Position numbers and translations under genes: made by a program
The notes under the pieces: model-generated
Seen by the model: only the letters and a program-made list of their open reading frames with translations
Told to the model about the DNA's origin: nothing
The model's database searches: none
Assembly: GCA_964502215.1 (NCBI GenBank)
Contig: CAZCUN010000006.1
Location: forward strand, 1 to 64,000
Length of the DNA stretch: 64,000 bases
Source of the DNA: JAALLB01 sp964502215
GTDB lineage: Bacteria; Pseudomonadota; Alphaproteobacteria; Rhizobiales; Rhizobiaceae
Direction: 5' to 3'
Part shown: piece by piece, positions 1 to 8,639 of the stretch
How the letters are laid out: each line of letters opens with the position of its first letter
How positions within the stretch are numbered: position 1 is the stretch's first letter

Positions 1-70
1 AATTGAACCAATGGGTTAAACAATATTTATCGTAGTTATCTGGGACAGCCCCTAGTTTTATTATTTATTC

Positions 71-2287
71 TCAGGCGCTTATACGTAGCTTATCAGCGTT
101 ATCATGACGTTTCATGCGATGGTTTGAGATAACTTGTACGATTGTTTTGAATAAGTCATTTGAACGCGTAGGCTTTATAAGATTGCCTTCAATTCCAAAT
201 TTTGTAAGTGACTGGTTTGCGCAAGAGCTATCTACAGAAGTTAGCATCAAAACGGCAGTATCTTTTAGTGTTAGATCATTACGAATTTCTCGTAGAACAT
301 CCACACCATTCATTTCTGGCATTTGATAGTCCAAAATTACCAGCTCGATATTAATACCATTTTCCTTGGCTTTGCGCATGACTTGTAAACCTTCAGCACC
401 ACTGCTTGCAGCAGCGCTGTCAAAATTCCAATATGTCATTTGCTCTGTTAAAATTCGACGGTTGATGGCATTATCATCAATAATAAGAATATGCGAACCG
501 TGAAGATCTGTTGGTATCTTGTTTTGTATTACATTTTCAGCGTGTATTTCTAAAGGTATTTTGAACCAAAACTTTGATCCTTTTTCTAATTCACTTTCGA
601 CACCGATTTCCCCATCCATCATATTAACGAGAGACGATGAGATTGATAGACCAAGGCCGGTTCCTTCGTAAGCTCTCGTTGCAGAGCCGTCGACTTGACT
701 GAATTTTGAAAATATTTTCTTCCGTTCATTTTCAGCAATGCCAATACCGGTGTCTTCAATTGTTACTTCTAATTCAACTATTTCTTGGTTGTTTTTTTGC
801 GTCTTAACGCCTTCTACATTAATATAGATATGGCCTTTTTCAGTAAATTTGACTGCGTTACCAAGCAAGTTGGTGATTATCTGGCGTAATCTACCAACGT
901 CGCCTACAAGCATTGCTGGTAATGAGGGATCAACGCGCAATATCATTTCCAGCTTTTTTTCTGCGACCCTAGTAGAAATTAGCGTTGTAACTTCTTCAAA
1001 TGCGTTAGTAAGCTCAAATGGGGCAGGGGTTAGTTCTAACTGGCCAGCGTCAATCTTTGAGAAATCTAAGATATCATTGATAATTGTTAGCAATGAATTA
1101 CTTGATTTCACGATGACATCAGTGAACATTTTCTGTTTTCCGTCCAATGTGGTGGTCTGTAATAATTCAGCCATTCCCATGATGCCATTCATTGGCGTGC
1201 GTATTTCGTGCGACATGTTTGCTAAGAATTCTGTTTTAGCGCGTTCGCCACTTTCTGCTTTATTTGTTGCAAATTTCAATTGTTCTTTGCGTTGTGTAAG
1301 AGCTAGGTTTTGCTCTTCGGTTTGAACAAGTGTTTGCTCAAGCTCTTTTGCTTGCTTCATGATTGATTTATGTAAGAACCAGATAATACATGCTAGTGCG
1401 AAAACAAAAAGCGCTAAACCTATACTGAAATTTCTATAAATTTTCTGAAGTCGACTTTCTTCATTGGCAATTGTGGTGCGAAACACTGTTTCGCTCTCGC
1501 GCCAATAATCGGATATAATGTTGTCGAATTTTATTTCATTTTTCAACAAACTAGTAATATTTATATCACGACCAGCATTCGATTTTTGTATGGATCTTGA
1601 TGCTTTTAATGCAGCACTTTGAAAGCGGCCATTTTGTTTTCTAAATGCTTTTCCTAGAGCGCTCATTTTTTCTTGCACAAAAGGAGAATGCTGATCTAAC
1701 TCTCTTCGTGAGTTTCTTGATATATAATCTGCAACTGTTTTAAATTGCCCAGCATTCACTAAAAAAGCGAGGTTATCAGCAGAATTTAACTGATCTTTCA
1801 CTTTTAAACGCTCAGAAAGCCGTGTGAGCTTTTCGATTTTAAAAGAAAGCTCTGGAATGCGATCATAAGCAACAATTACTAATTCTGGATTTGTTTTTGT
1901 AACAAACCCCATCAATTGTGATGTTTTAGTGATATCAGATATCAATTGTTGGGCTGCTAATAAGCGTTTAGTCGATGCTAGATTTTCGTCTGTCAGTGTA
2001 TTCCAGCGCGTTTGGATTTTTTTCTGCATCGCTTGCGAAACAGATACATTACTGAAATAGGTTTCTACTGGGGTGATATATTCAGTGGTATTAGCTACGC
2101 TAATTTTATTAATTTCGTCGGTTTTACTCCAAACCGCTTCGATTAAACCAAGTCCAGACTTGCCAGATTGGATTTTTTTAAGTTCAACGCTGATGTAGCG
2201 CTCTCCTATTAGTACAAAAGCTATAAGTGGTACTAATAGTAAGATAACTAAGATTAAGAGTTTTCTATGTATAGAGGCGCTGAACAT
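71..2287 (-). CDS. Hybrid sensor histidine kinase with C-terminal receiver
   Basis: Membrane-bound two-component sensor of 738 residues. A first membrane segment lies at about 10-27 and a second at about 287-305, enclosing a mostly helical periplasmic domain of about 260 residues that I do not recognise. A short coiled linker leads to the HisKA domain (phosphoacceptor His360 in MSHEIRTPMNG), the HATPase domain (N-box near 473-477, DTGIGI at 512-517, GTGLGL near 542-547) and a receiver domain (DD at 604-605, phosphoacceptor Asp653, Lys705). There is no HPt domain, so phosphate must pass to a separate phosphotransfer protein or serve as internal feedback. No cognate regulator lies next to it in the window. 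The signal it senses is unknown. The start codon has only a weak ribosome site. Confidence 0.93.
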   Translation of the reverse strand: MFSASIHRKLLILVILLLVPLIAFVLIGERYISVELKKIQSGKSGLGLIEAVWSKTDEINKISVANTTEYITPVETYFSNVSVSQAMQKKIQTRWNTLTDENLASTKRLLAAQQLISDITKTSQLMGFVTKTNPELVIVAYDRIPELSFKIEKLTRLSERLKVKDQLNSADNLAFLVNAGQFKTVADYISRNSRRELDQHSPFVQEKMSALGKAFRKQNGRFQSAALKASRSIQKSNAGRDINITSLLKNEIKFDNIISDYWRESETVFRTTIANEESRLQKIYRNFSIGLALFVFALACIIWFLHKSIMKQAKELEQTLVQTEEQNLALTQRKEQLKFATNKAESGERAKTEFLANMSHEIRTPMNGIMGMAELLQTTTLDGKQKMFTDVIVKSSNSLLTIINDILDFSKIDAGQLELTPAPFELTNAFEEVTTLISTRVAEKKLEMILRVDPSLPAMLVGDVGRLRQIITNLLGNAVKFTEKGHIYINVEGVKTQKNNQEIVELEVTIEDTGIGIAENERKKIFSKFSQVDGSATRAYEGTGLGLSISSSLVNMMDGEIGVESELEKGSKFWFKIPLEIHAENVIQNKIPTDLHGSHILIIDDNAINRRILTEQMTYWNFDSAAASSGAEGLQVMRKAKENGINIELVILDYQMPEMNGVDVLREIRNDLTLKDTAVLMLTSVDSSCANQSLTKFGIEGNLIKPTRSNDLFKTIVQVISNHRMKRHDNADKLRISA

Positions 2288-2406
2288 TTTTATATTATTC
2301 TTTGTAAAAATGTGATTCTACGAAATAAAAATGTATAATTAGTAAAATATATAATAACGAATTTTGGTAGTGGGTACGTTTGAAATTCTATACTTTTGAC
2401 TTTGCG

Positions 2407-3393
2407 TTATATTTTGAGGATTATTTTGGGCGGAGCAGTTCCGTTATGGATTTCTTCAAAGCCCTGAATGCCTTCATTAAGAGGTCTTATTTCTGACCAA
2501 CCATCTCTGGTTACTTTTCCCTCAGCCAGTAGATCAATTGCTTCTTGGAAATCTTTGTTTGTGTAGCAGTATGTACCAATAAACGCGATTTCTTGTAGAG
2601 TTATACGTCTTGTATCTAGCCCTTCATTGCTGTCTTGCAGGCCAACATGAACAATTGTGCCGCCTGGTAGGGCAAGTTCGGAGGCTGCTTTTCTGGTATG
2701 GCCTGAACCAACACAATCTAAAATTAAGTCAGCGTGTTCAATGTCAGGCTTTTCGTTGATTGGGTCATAGGGTTTCGCTTTGAGAACCTTAGCCAGCATT
2801 TCACGACGTAGTGGGTTTGTCTCGCCAATCCATAAATCTGTGATGCCTTGGTTTTGTAGAACCAGCGCGCACAGAAGACCGATTGCGCCACCGCCTAATA
2901 TGATAGCAGATGATTGGTTTGCAGGCTTCTTTAAGCGCTCCATGCCGATATGAACAGAATGAACGCAAACAGCGAGAGGTTCAGCTAGCGCTGCTTCGTC
3001 AAAGCTTAGATGATCAGGGATTTCAAAGATGTTTTTCTCTGTAATTGCAACAGCTTGCGCAAAAGCGCCTGGCATCTTCATGCCAATGAGTTCTCGTTGT
3101 TCGCAAAGATGTTCATTTCCTGAGGCGCAGGATAGGCAAGTGCCACATGTCATTAGTGGATTAATGGCAACGCGTTTGCCTGCAAACTTTCCAGAACGGG
3201 GAATGCCGACGGCTTCATGCCCAAGAATAAGAGGAGGGACGCGCCTTGCATCATGCCCATGCCAAGCGTGCATATCAGAGCCACAGATGCCGCAATGGGT
3301 TAGGTCTACGATCACTTGGCCTTGTGTTGCTATAGGATCAGCTTCGTCGCGGAATTCTGTTTTCATAGTATCAGTGTAAACAAGCGCTTTCAT
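2407..3393 (-). CDS. Zinc-dependent alcohol dehydrogenase, L-idonate 5-dehydrogenase type
   Basis: Medium-chain zinc dehydrogenase of 328 residues, expected to oxidise a polyol or sugar acid with NAD(P). Catalytic zinc ligands are visible at Cys37 (GICGSD) and His59-Glu60. The structural zinc cysteines are 83, 86, 89 and 97, and the Rossmann signature is GGGAIG. Its start overlaps the end of the upstream SDR gene by 4 bases (ATGA), so the two are translationally coupled. In E. coli the idonate pathway uses the same pair of enzyme classes (IdnD and IdnO), which is the basis for the call. The exact substrate is inferred and could be another polyol such as galactitol or sorbitol. Confidence 0.75.
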   Translation of the reverse strand: MKALVYTDTMKTEFRDEADPIATQGQVIVDLTHCGICGSDMHAWHGHDARRVPPLILGHEAVGIPRSGKFAGKRVAINPLMTCGTCLSCASGNEHLCEQRELIGMKMPGAFAQAVAITEKNIFEIPDHLSFDEAALAEPLAVCVHSVHIGMERLKKPANQSSAIILGGGAIGLLCALVLQNQGITDLWIGETNPLRREMLAKVLKAKPYDPINEKPDIEHADLILDCVGSGHTRKAASELALPGGTIVHVGLQDSNEGLDTRRITLQEIAFIGTYCYTNKDFQEAIDLLAEGKVTRDGWSEIRPLNEGIQGFEEIHNGTAPPKIILKI

Positions 3394-4136
3394 TTTGCGG
3401 TATAACCTCCATCAACGGGTAAAACTTGCCCTGTTACATAACTTGATGCGTCTGATGCTAAAAAGATTGCTGGGCCTGCAAGATCGGAAAGTTCACCGTT
3501 GCGACCAACGCAAGTCATGCTCGCGTGGTGGGCTGACATTTTATCATCGCCAAAGACTGCGGCAGTTAGTTCTGTCGGGAAGAAGCCGGGAGCAATTGCG
3601 TTTGCTGTGATGCCGTCTTTTGACCAAGCTTCTGCCATGGCGCGTGTGAGTTGTGTGATGCCACCTTTTGATGCGCCATAAGTGATGCCGTTTGTGAATG
3701 CGCGTGAAGATTGAAGTGACGCGATGTTGATTATTCTGCCCCAGTTATTTTTCTTCATATTGGGTGCAAAGGCTTGGGCAAGAAAGAAGGGGACTGAGAG
3801 ATTTAAATGAATGGTTTTATTCCAAGTCTCATGATCAACATCATCAGCATGTTTGCGTGGGTTAAGACCTGCTGCACTTACAATAATATCGGGCAGGGCG
3901 TTTAAAGCTTTGCAAGCGTTAAAGATAGTTTGGCTTGCATCATCTGCCATAAGGTCTGTTGCGATGGTGAAGCCGTCACGTTCGCCCAGCGCTTCTTCAA
4001 GTAAAGCTTCGCGTCTTCCAACAAGAATAATTGTAGCACCATTATCAGAGTAGGCGTGTGCGATTGCCTTGCCGATGCCAGAACCACCGCCAGTAATGAT
4101 TGCGGTTTTTCCTGCAAGTGAGAACAACGAACTCAT
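3390..4136 (-). CDS. SDR family oxidoreductase, gluconate 5-dehydrogenase-like
   Basis: Classical short-chain dehydrogenase of 248 residues. The cofactor motif GGGSGIG is at 16-22, NAS is near 138-140, catalytic Tyr153 and Lys157 form YGASK, and the C-terminal sequence is typical (VLPVDGGYTAK). It would interconvert a keto-sugar acid and its alcohol with NAD(P)H. It is the first gene of a two-gene unit with the zinc dehydrogenase downstream, which it overlaps by 4 bases. A strong terminator separates the pair from the TRAP transporter genes upstream, so it probably needs its own promoter or read-through. The resemblance to IdnO is at family level; the substrate is not proven. Confidence 0.8.
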   Translation of the reverse strand: MSSLFSLAGKTAIITGGGSGIGKAIAHAYSDNGATIILVGRREALLEEALGERDGFTIATDLMADDASQTIFNACKALNALPDIIVSAAGLNPRKHADDVDHETWNKTIHLNLSVPFFLAQAFAPNMKKNNWGRIINIASLQSSRAFTNGITYGASKGGITQLTRAMAEAWSKDGITANAIAPGFFPTELTAAVFGDDKMSAHHASMTCVGRNGELSDLAGPAIFLASDASSYVTGQVLPVDGGYTAK

Positions 4137-4150
4137 AAACTTACTTTCTT

Positions 4151-4196
4151 AAAAAAAAATCCCTCGCAGTCTTATCAATGCTTAACTGCGAGGGAT
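4151..4196 (-). terminator. Strong intrinsic terminator after the TRAP permease gene
   Basis: A perfect 12-bp stem (4159-4170 with 4185-4196) carries a 14-nt loop. On the minus strand it is followed directly by a run of at least eight U (positions 4158 down to 4151). It lies between the stop of the fused TRAP permease and the start of the SDR gene, so transcription of the transporter should largely end here. Confidence 0.9.
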
Positions 4197-4215
4197 ATGT
4201 TTGCTCATCTTTGGC

Positions 4216-6552
4216 TTATTGAGCTGAAGGGAAACCTTCGTAGCTGAAGAAGCCTGGTGAGCCATTTGCTGACAAGAAGTCTGGCAACCAAAGTGCGAAA
4301 CCTGGGAACATAAAGATCAGGATTAAGCCAATCACTTGGATAACCATGAATTGCATCATGCCGAAGTAGATGTCTTTCAGATCCCACTCAGGCACAACCC
4401 CTTTGAGGAAGTAGGCCGAGAGCGCGACTGGCGGACTGAGCCACGCGGTTTGTAAGTTTACCGCTACCAGAATTGCAAACCAAGTTAGGTTCACATCTAA
4501 CTGCACTAACAAAGGCACAAGGATTGGAACAATGATCAAAACGATCGGTACCCATTCCAAAGGCCAACCCAGCAGGAAGACCAGTGCCATTACCAAAATA
4601 AGCATTGAAGCTGTTGATAAATCAAACGATAGAAGTAACTCAGTTAGGAACTTTGGTGTTCCAAGATTTGAGAACACTGCACCAAAGAAGTTTGAAGCGG
4701 CAACAAGGAACATGATGAGTACTGAAATCTCAAGTGTCTTAATGAGCGTGCTGTAGAAGCCTGAAAGCTTGAAGCGTCCGTAAGAAACTGAAAGTATTAT
4801 CGCACCAAATGCACCACAAGCTGCTGCTTCTGCTGGGGTTGCCCAACCAGCTAAGATTGAACCTAGCGCAAATGCAATAAGCACTGTTGGTGGCACAAGT
4901 CCCATGAAGAATTCATACCAAAGGTCTGAGAAATAAAATCCACCTGGCTCAACGGCTCTTGTCCATTTGTAAGCGCCAAACATGACGCTTAGCCAAAGGA
5001 TTGGTACGATTAAACCATCAAGTGGGAATAGTCCAAAACCTGTAGCTGCACCGATTGTAATCAACCATATAAATGCAACAAGCGCTGCCATCACAAGCAT
5101 TACTTCAACAATGTAATAAGGTGACGTTTCTGGTTGCTCATCTGGGGGCAATATTGGCCCAAGAGATGGGTTAATCATACAACGGCCTATTGCGTATATC
5201 AGATAAAGTGAGGCAAGAAGCACGCCTGGAATAATCGCTGCGCGGAAAAGATCCGTTACAGGTATTTCCAAAACAGGCCCCATAACAATTAACATGATGG
5301 ATGGAGGGATGAGGATACCCAACGTACCACCAGCGGTAATTGTACCTGCTGCCATTCGCACATCATACCCAGATCGGTTCATGGTTTTAGCAGCCATGAT
5401 ACCGAGGATGGTAACAGATGCACCTACAATGCCTGTTGCGGCTGCAAAGATCGTTGATACAAAGAGAACAGCGATGAAAAGCGCACCTCTAGTTTTTGAC
5501 ATCATCATTTGCACAGCCATAAACAATCGTTCCATTAGGCCAGCTTGTTCCATCACTATGCCCATCAAGATGAACAATGGAACAGCGACCAACTGGTCAT
5601 CAAGCATGGTGGCGTTTGTTTGAAGTGTTTGCAGGAAGAAAGTAAGTTTGCTGCCTGAGCCCCAAGCGCCAAATGTAAATGCTAAGAATATGAGTGTAAA
5701 AGAAATCGGGAAGCCGATGAAAATTACGAATAGCATTGCACCTAGCATTAAGAGACCAATTGTTGGTTTTGAAAACCCAGCACTGCCAGATAGGCCAAGC
5801 CAGTCAAATAAAGGAAGTGTTTTTGGAAAGAAAACGCCTATAAAAATAATTGCAAGAATGATTACGTAAGGCAATAAAAACTTTACAAATTTAGCTTCGC
5901 GTACTGCGCCCATTTTATGGAAACAACGGAATAATTCTGGGAGACCTTGCAGAAGCAAAAGGAACGCGCCAACTGGCATAAACAAGCGAGCAGGCCATAG
6001 AAGAGGCGCCCAAGTAGAGTCTGTATCTGCTGTCTCGCCTCGAATAAATGCTTCCCACCAATAGTCAAGTGAAGTCCATGTGAAGAACAGCATGGCAGGG
6101 AAGTAAAATGATAGGTAAAGGATGGCATCTACCGTGGCTTGCGTTTTAGGCGACCAGTTCCTGTAGATGAAGTCTGCTCTAATATGGACGCCGCGCATTA
6201 ATGCATATGCGGCGGCTGCCATAAAGATAACCCCGCCTAACATACGCGATGTATCGTAAACCCATAGGGTAGGGCCAAGACCAATTTCACGGGCAAATTC
6301 ATTCATGCCGTAGTCTGTAAAGACGGCAAAAGCTTTACGCGATACAACTTCAAATACCATTGAAAAAATTAGTGGTATTAAGAGTAGACAAGTCAGTCTA
6401 CCTGCCCATTCATTAATGATATCAATGGTTGATGTAATCGGGCGTTGCCAAGACGTCATATCTTCTGGCGTATAGCCTGCTTTTTCATTGCGGCGTTCCG
6501 CAATGGATTCATCCGTGGTATCTAGATCATCTGGAATTACTTCTTCAGCCAT
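4216..6552 (-). CDS. dctQM: TRAP transporter fused small and large permease (DctQM)
   Basis: Single 778-residue membrane protein that joins the two TRAP permease subunits. Residues about 40-215 form a DctQ-type four-helix module with the GVHIRADF motif. Residues about 265-765 form the multi-helix DctM module, including GFPISF and the conserved PPSIMLIV loop. Such fusions are known in the TRAP family and drive sodium-coupled uptake of organic acids. The binding protein gene lies upstream on the same strand after a 115-base gap that contains a hairpin. The start has a clear GGGGAG ribosome site. The neighbouring sugar-acid dehydrogenases suggest a sugar-acid substrate, but this is inference. 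Confidence 0.93.
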   Translation of the reverse strand: MAEEVIPDDLDTTDESIAERRNEKAGYTPEDMTSWQRPITSTIDIINEWAGRLTCLLLIPLIFSMVFEVVSRKAFAVFTDYGMNEFAREIGLGPTLWVYDTSRMLGGVIFMAAAAYALMRGVHIRADFIYRNWSPKTQATVDAILYLSFYFPAMLFFTWTSLDYWWEAFIRGETADTDSTWAPLLWPARLFMPVGAFLLLLQGLPELFRCFHKMGAVREAKFVKFLLPYVIILAIIFIGVFFPKTLPLFDWLGLSGSAGFSKPTIGLLMLGAMLFVIFIGFPISFTLIFLAFTFGAWGSGSKLTFFLQTLQTNATMLDDQLVAVPLFILMGIVMEQAGLMERLFMAVQMMMSKTRGALFIAVLFVSTIFAAATGIVGASVTILGIMAAKTMNRSGYDVRMAAGTITAGGTLGILIPPSIMLIVMGPVLEIPVTDLFRAAIIPGVLLASLYLIYAIGRCMINPSLGPILPPDEQPETSPYYIVEVMLVMAALVAFIWLITIGAATGFGLFPLDGLIVPILWLSVMFGAYKWTRAVEPGGFYFSDLWYEFFMGLVPPTVLIAFALGSILAGWATPAEAAACGAFGAIILSVSYGRFKLSGFYSTLIKTLEISVLIMFLVAASNFFGAVFSNLGTPKFLTELLLSFDLSTASMLILVMALVFLLGWPLEWVPIVLIIVPILVPLLVQLDVNLTWFAILVAVNLQTAWLSPPVALSAYFLKGVVPEWDLKDIYFGMMQFMVIQVIGLILIFMFPGFALWLPDFLSANGSPGFFSYEGFPSAQ

Positions 6553-6628
6553 TTTTGGATCTCCCCATTACTTATATCTTTTTTCAAAAGGCCACTAAAA
6601 AGTAATGACATTTCCAAAAAAGATAAGA

Positions 6629-6652
6629 TGGCGGGAACAAAAGCTCCCGCCA
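6629..6652 (-). terminator. Intra-operon GC-rich hairpin between TRAP binding protein and permease genes
   Basis: A 7-bp GC-rich perfect stem (6630-6636 with 6645-6651), extended by an A-T pair, has an 8-nt loop. On the minus strand a U-rich stretch follows only after about eight bases, so it looks like a leaky terminator or RNA-stabilising stem rather than a full stop. In transport operons such stems commonly keep the binding protein more abundant than the permease; that role here is inferred. Confidence 0.6.
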
Positions 6653-6667
6653 AATATCAAGCTCATA

Positions 6668-7774
6668 TTACTTTAGGGTGTCAGCGAATGCTTTACCTAG
6701 AGCAGCGTTAGAAGCCTGTGAACCAGCCCAGAAAGGCACTGCGATTGCAGCGAAGTCTTTTTGTGACTGCCATACTTTAGCGAAGAATGCGTTTTCAGCT
6801 GCATTTTTCTCTAGAAGTGCACTTGCCGCATTCATGTATGCTGGGAAGTAATCCGCAGGCGTGTCATGCAGAATAACGCCGTGGTTTTCAGTAAGATCTT
6901 TCAAAGCTTTACCATTTTCGTAGATGCGGTAAGACATTGATTTTGAAAGTGATGCGTTAGCAGCAACTTCGAGCGCTTTTTGCTGAAGTGGTGTTAGTGA
7001 ATTGTATACATCTTTGTTGATGTACAAGTCAGCGTTCACAACAACTTGGTGTAGACCTTGCAGGTAGTAGTGCTTAAGCACTTTCTGGAAACCAAACACT
7101 GAGTCAGGCTTCGGGCAACACCATTCTGCTGCGTCGATTGTACCTTTTTCAAGCGCTGGAAGAATGTCACCACCGCCCATAGCAACAGAAGCAACGCCAA
7201 TGTCTTTATAAGCTTGTCCAACCATGCCTGGAGGCGCACGGAAACGATACTTGCGGAAGTCATCCATTGACGTAATTGGCTCTTTGAACCAACCTAGAGC
7301 CTCAGGGCCAACCGGCTGAAGCATAAAGCCTTTAACGTTCATGCCCATTTCGTCCCAAAGCTGGTCGTAAAGTTCTTTACCACCACCGAACTGGAACCAA
7401 GACAAGAATGCAATGTTATCAAGGCCAACACCGGCACCAGCGATTGGTGCGCCAAATAAGTTAGCAGCAGGATGTTTGCCACCCCAGTAGTGTGTCCAAG
7501 CAAAACCGCCTTCAACAAGACCTTTATCAACAGCGTCAAGTGTCTCTCTAACACCAACAACTGCACCAGCTGGCAGGACTTCGAATTTTACTTCGCCACC
7601 AGTTAGATCAGATACATCTTGACCAAATGCTTTAAGCATTACCACTTCATCAGCTTTCGCAGAGATAACTGATTGAACGCGGATAGTTGTTTCTGCAGAT
7701 GCTACAGTCATTGTAGCACCAAGAGCTACAGCTGAAACTGTAAGCGCTTTCATAGTAGTAGATAGAATAGACAT
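6668..7774 (-). CDS. dctP: TRAP transporter solute-binding protein (DctP family)
   Basis: Periplasmic binding protein of 368 residues that delivers ligand to the fused DctQM permease downstream. I chose the ATG at 7774 because a GGGAGGA ribosome site precedes it and it starts directly on a clean signal peptide (about 26 residues ending TVASA). An in-frame GTG at 7813 would add 13 residues ahead of the signal. The mature part has DctP-family features, including the conserved AEW region (DAAEWCCPKPD) and the region around RFRAPPG that carries the usual ligand-binding arginine. The substrate is not determinable from sequence; the adjacent sugar-acid enzymes make an aldonate or keto-aldonate plausible. 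Confidence 0.92.
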   Translation of the reverse strand: MSILSTTMKALTVSAVALGATMTVASAETTIRVQSVISAKADEVVMLKAFGQDVSDLTGGEVKFEVLPAGAVVGVRETLDAVDKGLVEGGFAWTHYWGGKHPAANLFGAPIAGAGVGLDNIAFLSWFQFGGGKELYDQLWDEMGMNVKGFMLQPVGPEALGWFKEPITSMDDFRKYRFRAPPGMVGQAYKDIGVASVAMGGGDILPALEKGTIDAAEWCCPKPDSVFGFQKVLKHYYLQGLHQVVVNADLYINKDVYNSLTPLQQKALEVAANASLSKSMSYRIYENGKALKDLTENHGVILHDTPADYFPAYMNAASALLEKNAAENAFFAKVWQSQKDFAAIAVPFWAGSQASNAALGKAFADTLK

Positions 7775-7831
7775 GGTATTCCTCCCTTTTGTCTTTCTGT
7801 CCTCCGAATTCACTGCGATGCCATTACTATT

Positions 7832-7919
7832 CCCTGCCGAAGGTGCAGGGGTATTGGTTATTCACCACAATTTAACGGCAGAATATCTGCCTTTGGTTTT
7901 CTGGTGGTTTTACCCACCA
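7832..7919. other. Cluster of three short stem-loops between terC and dctP
   Basis: Three perfect stems occur within 88 bases: 7832-7837 with 7845-7850 (CCCTGC/GCAGGG), 7877-7882 with 7886-7891 (GGCAGA/TCTGCC) and 7902-7907 with 7914-7919 (TGGTGG/CCACCA). They follow the terC stop on the minus strand and precede the dctP start by about 58 bases. None has a good U-tract on the minus strand. They could jointly end terC transcription, or form a structured dctP leader. No known riboswitch pattern was recognised. Confidence 0.45.
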
Positions 7920-7925
7920 AATTCT

Positions 7926-8603
7926 TTAAAGTATCCCCTTAGTCGTTAGATAAGCCAAAGCTCCTCTACCTTCATCAAAGATGCCACGATACATCATCTC
8001 GGCTGATACATACAGCAACACTATCAGGCCTAGCCAAGAAATCCATGGGTAACGTGTAAGAAGTTTCATAATTATTGTCGCTGCAAAGGCCATTAACAAG
8101 ATAGCTAAGCCTAAGCCTATGATAAGTTTGTTAGAATCGCCGTCAGCAATTGCGGCAACTGCGATCACATTATCTAAAGACATCGAAACATCGGCAATCG
8201 TAATGGCGATAAGGGCTTGACCAAGAGTACGTCTAGGTTTGCCTTGGTAGCCAGCTTCTGTGTCTTCTGCCGCCTCTATTGCGTGTAACGCTTCTTCGTC
8301 ATGATTAGATTGTATTTCTTTGTAAAGTGTCCAGCAGACGTAAAATAATAGAAGAGAGCCAACAAGCAGTAGACCCGGTATGTCGAGAAGATAAGTCGCA
8401 ACAAGAGCAAATAAAATACGTAATACTGCGGCAACAATCATGCCAAACAGAATCGCTTTTTTGCGAAGTTCAGGCGCAAGGCCAGCTGCTGCCATGCCGA
8501 TAATGAGTGCATTGTCACCAGACAATACAATATCAGCAATAATAATTTTACCGTAATCTAGGAAAGTAGAAAATGCGGCTGAGTCATTTAAAAGTTCAAA
8601 CAT
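7926..8603 (-). CDS. TerC family integral membrane protein
   Basis: Membrane protein of 225 residues in the TerC/YkoY family, which has been linked to metal (especially manganese) export and tellurite resistance. The paired family motifs are visible: LSGDNALIIG near the N-terminus and MSLDNVIAV in the second half, both carrying the conserved acidic Asp and Asn on membrane helices. About seven hydrophobic segments are present. A GGGGA ribosome site precedes the ATG. It lies 36 bases downstream of the GMC oxidoreductase on the same strand, so the two may share a transcript, although no functional link is evident. Confidence 0.88.
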   Translation of the reverse strand: MFELLNDSAAFSTFLDYGKIIIADIVLSGDNALIIGMAAAGLAPELRKKAILFGMIVAAVLRILFALVATYLLDIPGLLLVGSLLLFYVCWTLYKEIQSNHDEEALHAIEAAEDTEAGYQGKPRRTLGQALIAITIADVSMSLDNVIAVAAIADGDSNKLIIGLGLAILLMAFAATIIMKLLTRYPWISWLGLIVLLYVSAEMMYRGIFDEGRGALAYLTTKGIL

Positions 8604-8639
8604 TTAGTCCCCATGACATATTTATTTATTGTTTTTTTA

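Noticed and set aside
1..70. Left-edge sequence before the sensor kinase stop
   Set aside because: Too short and without a frame or structure that can be named.
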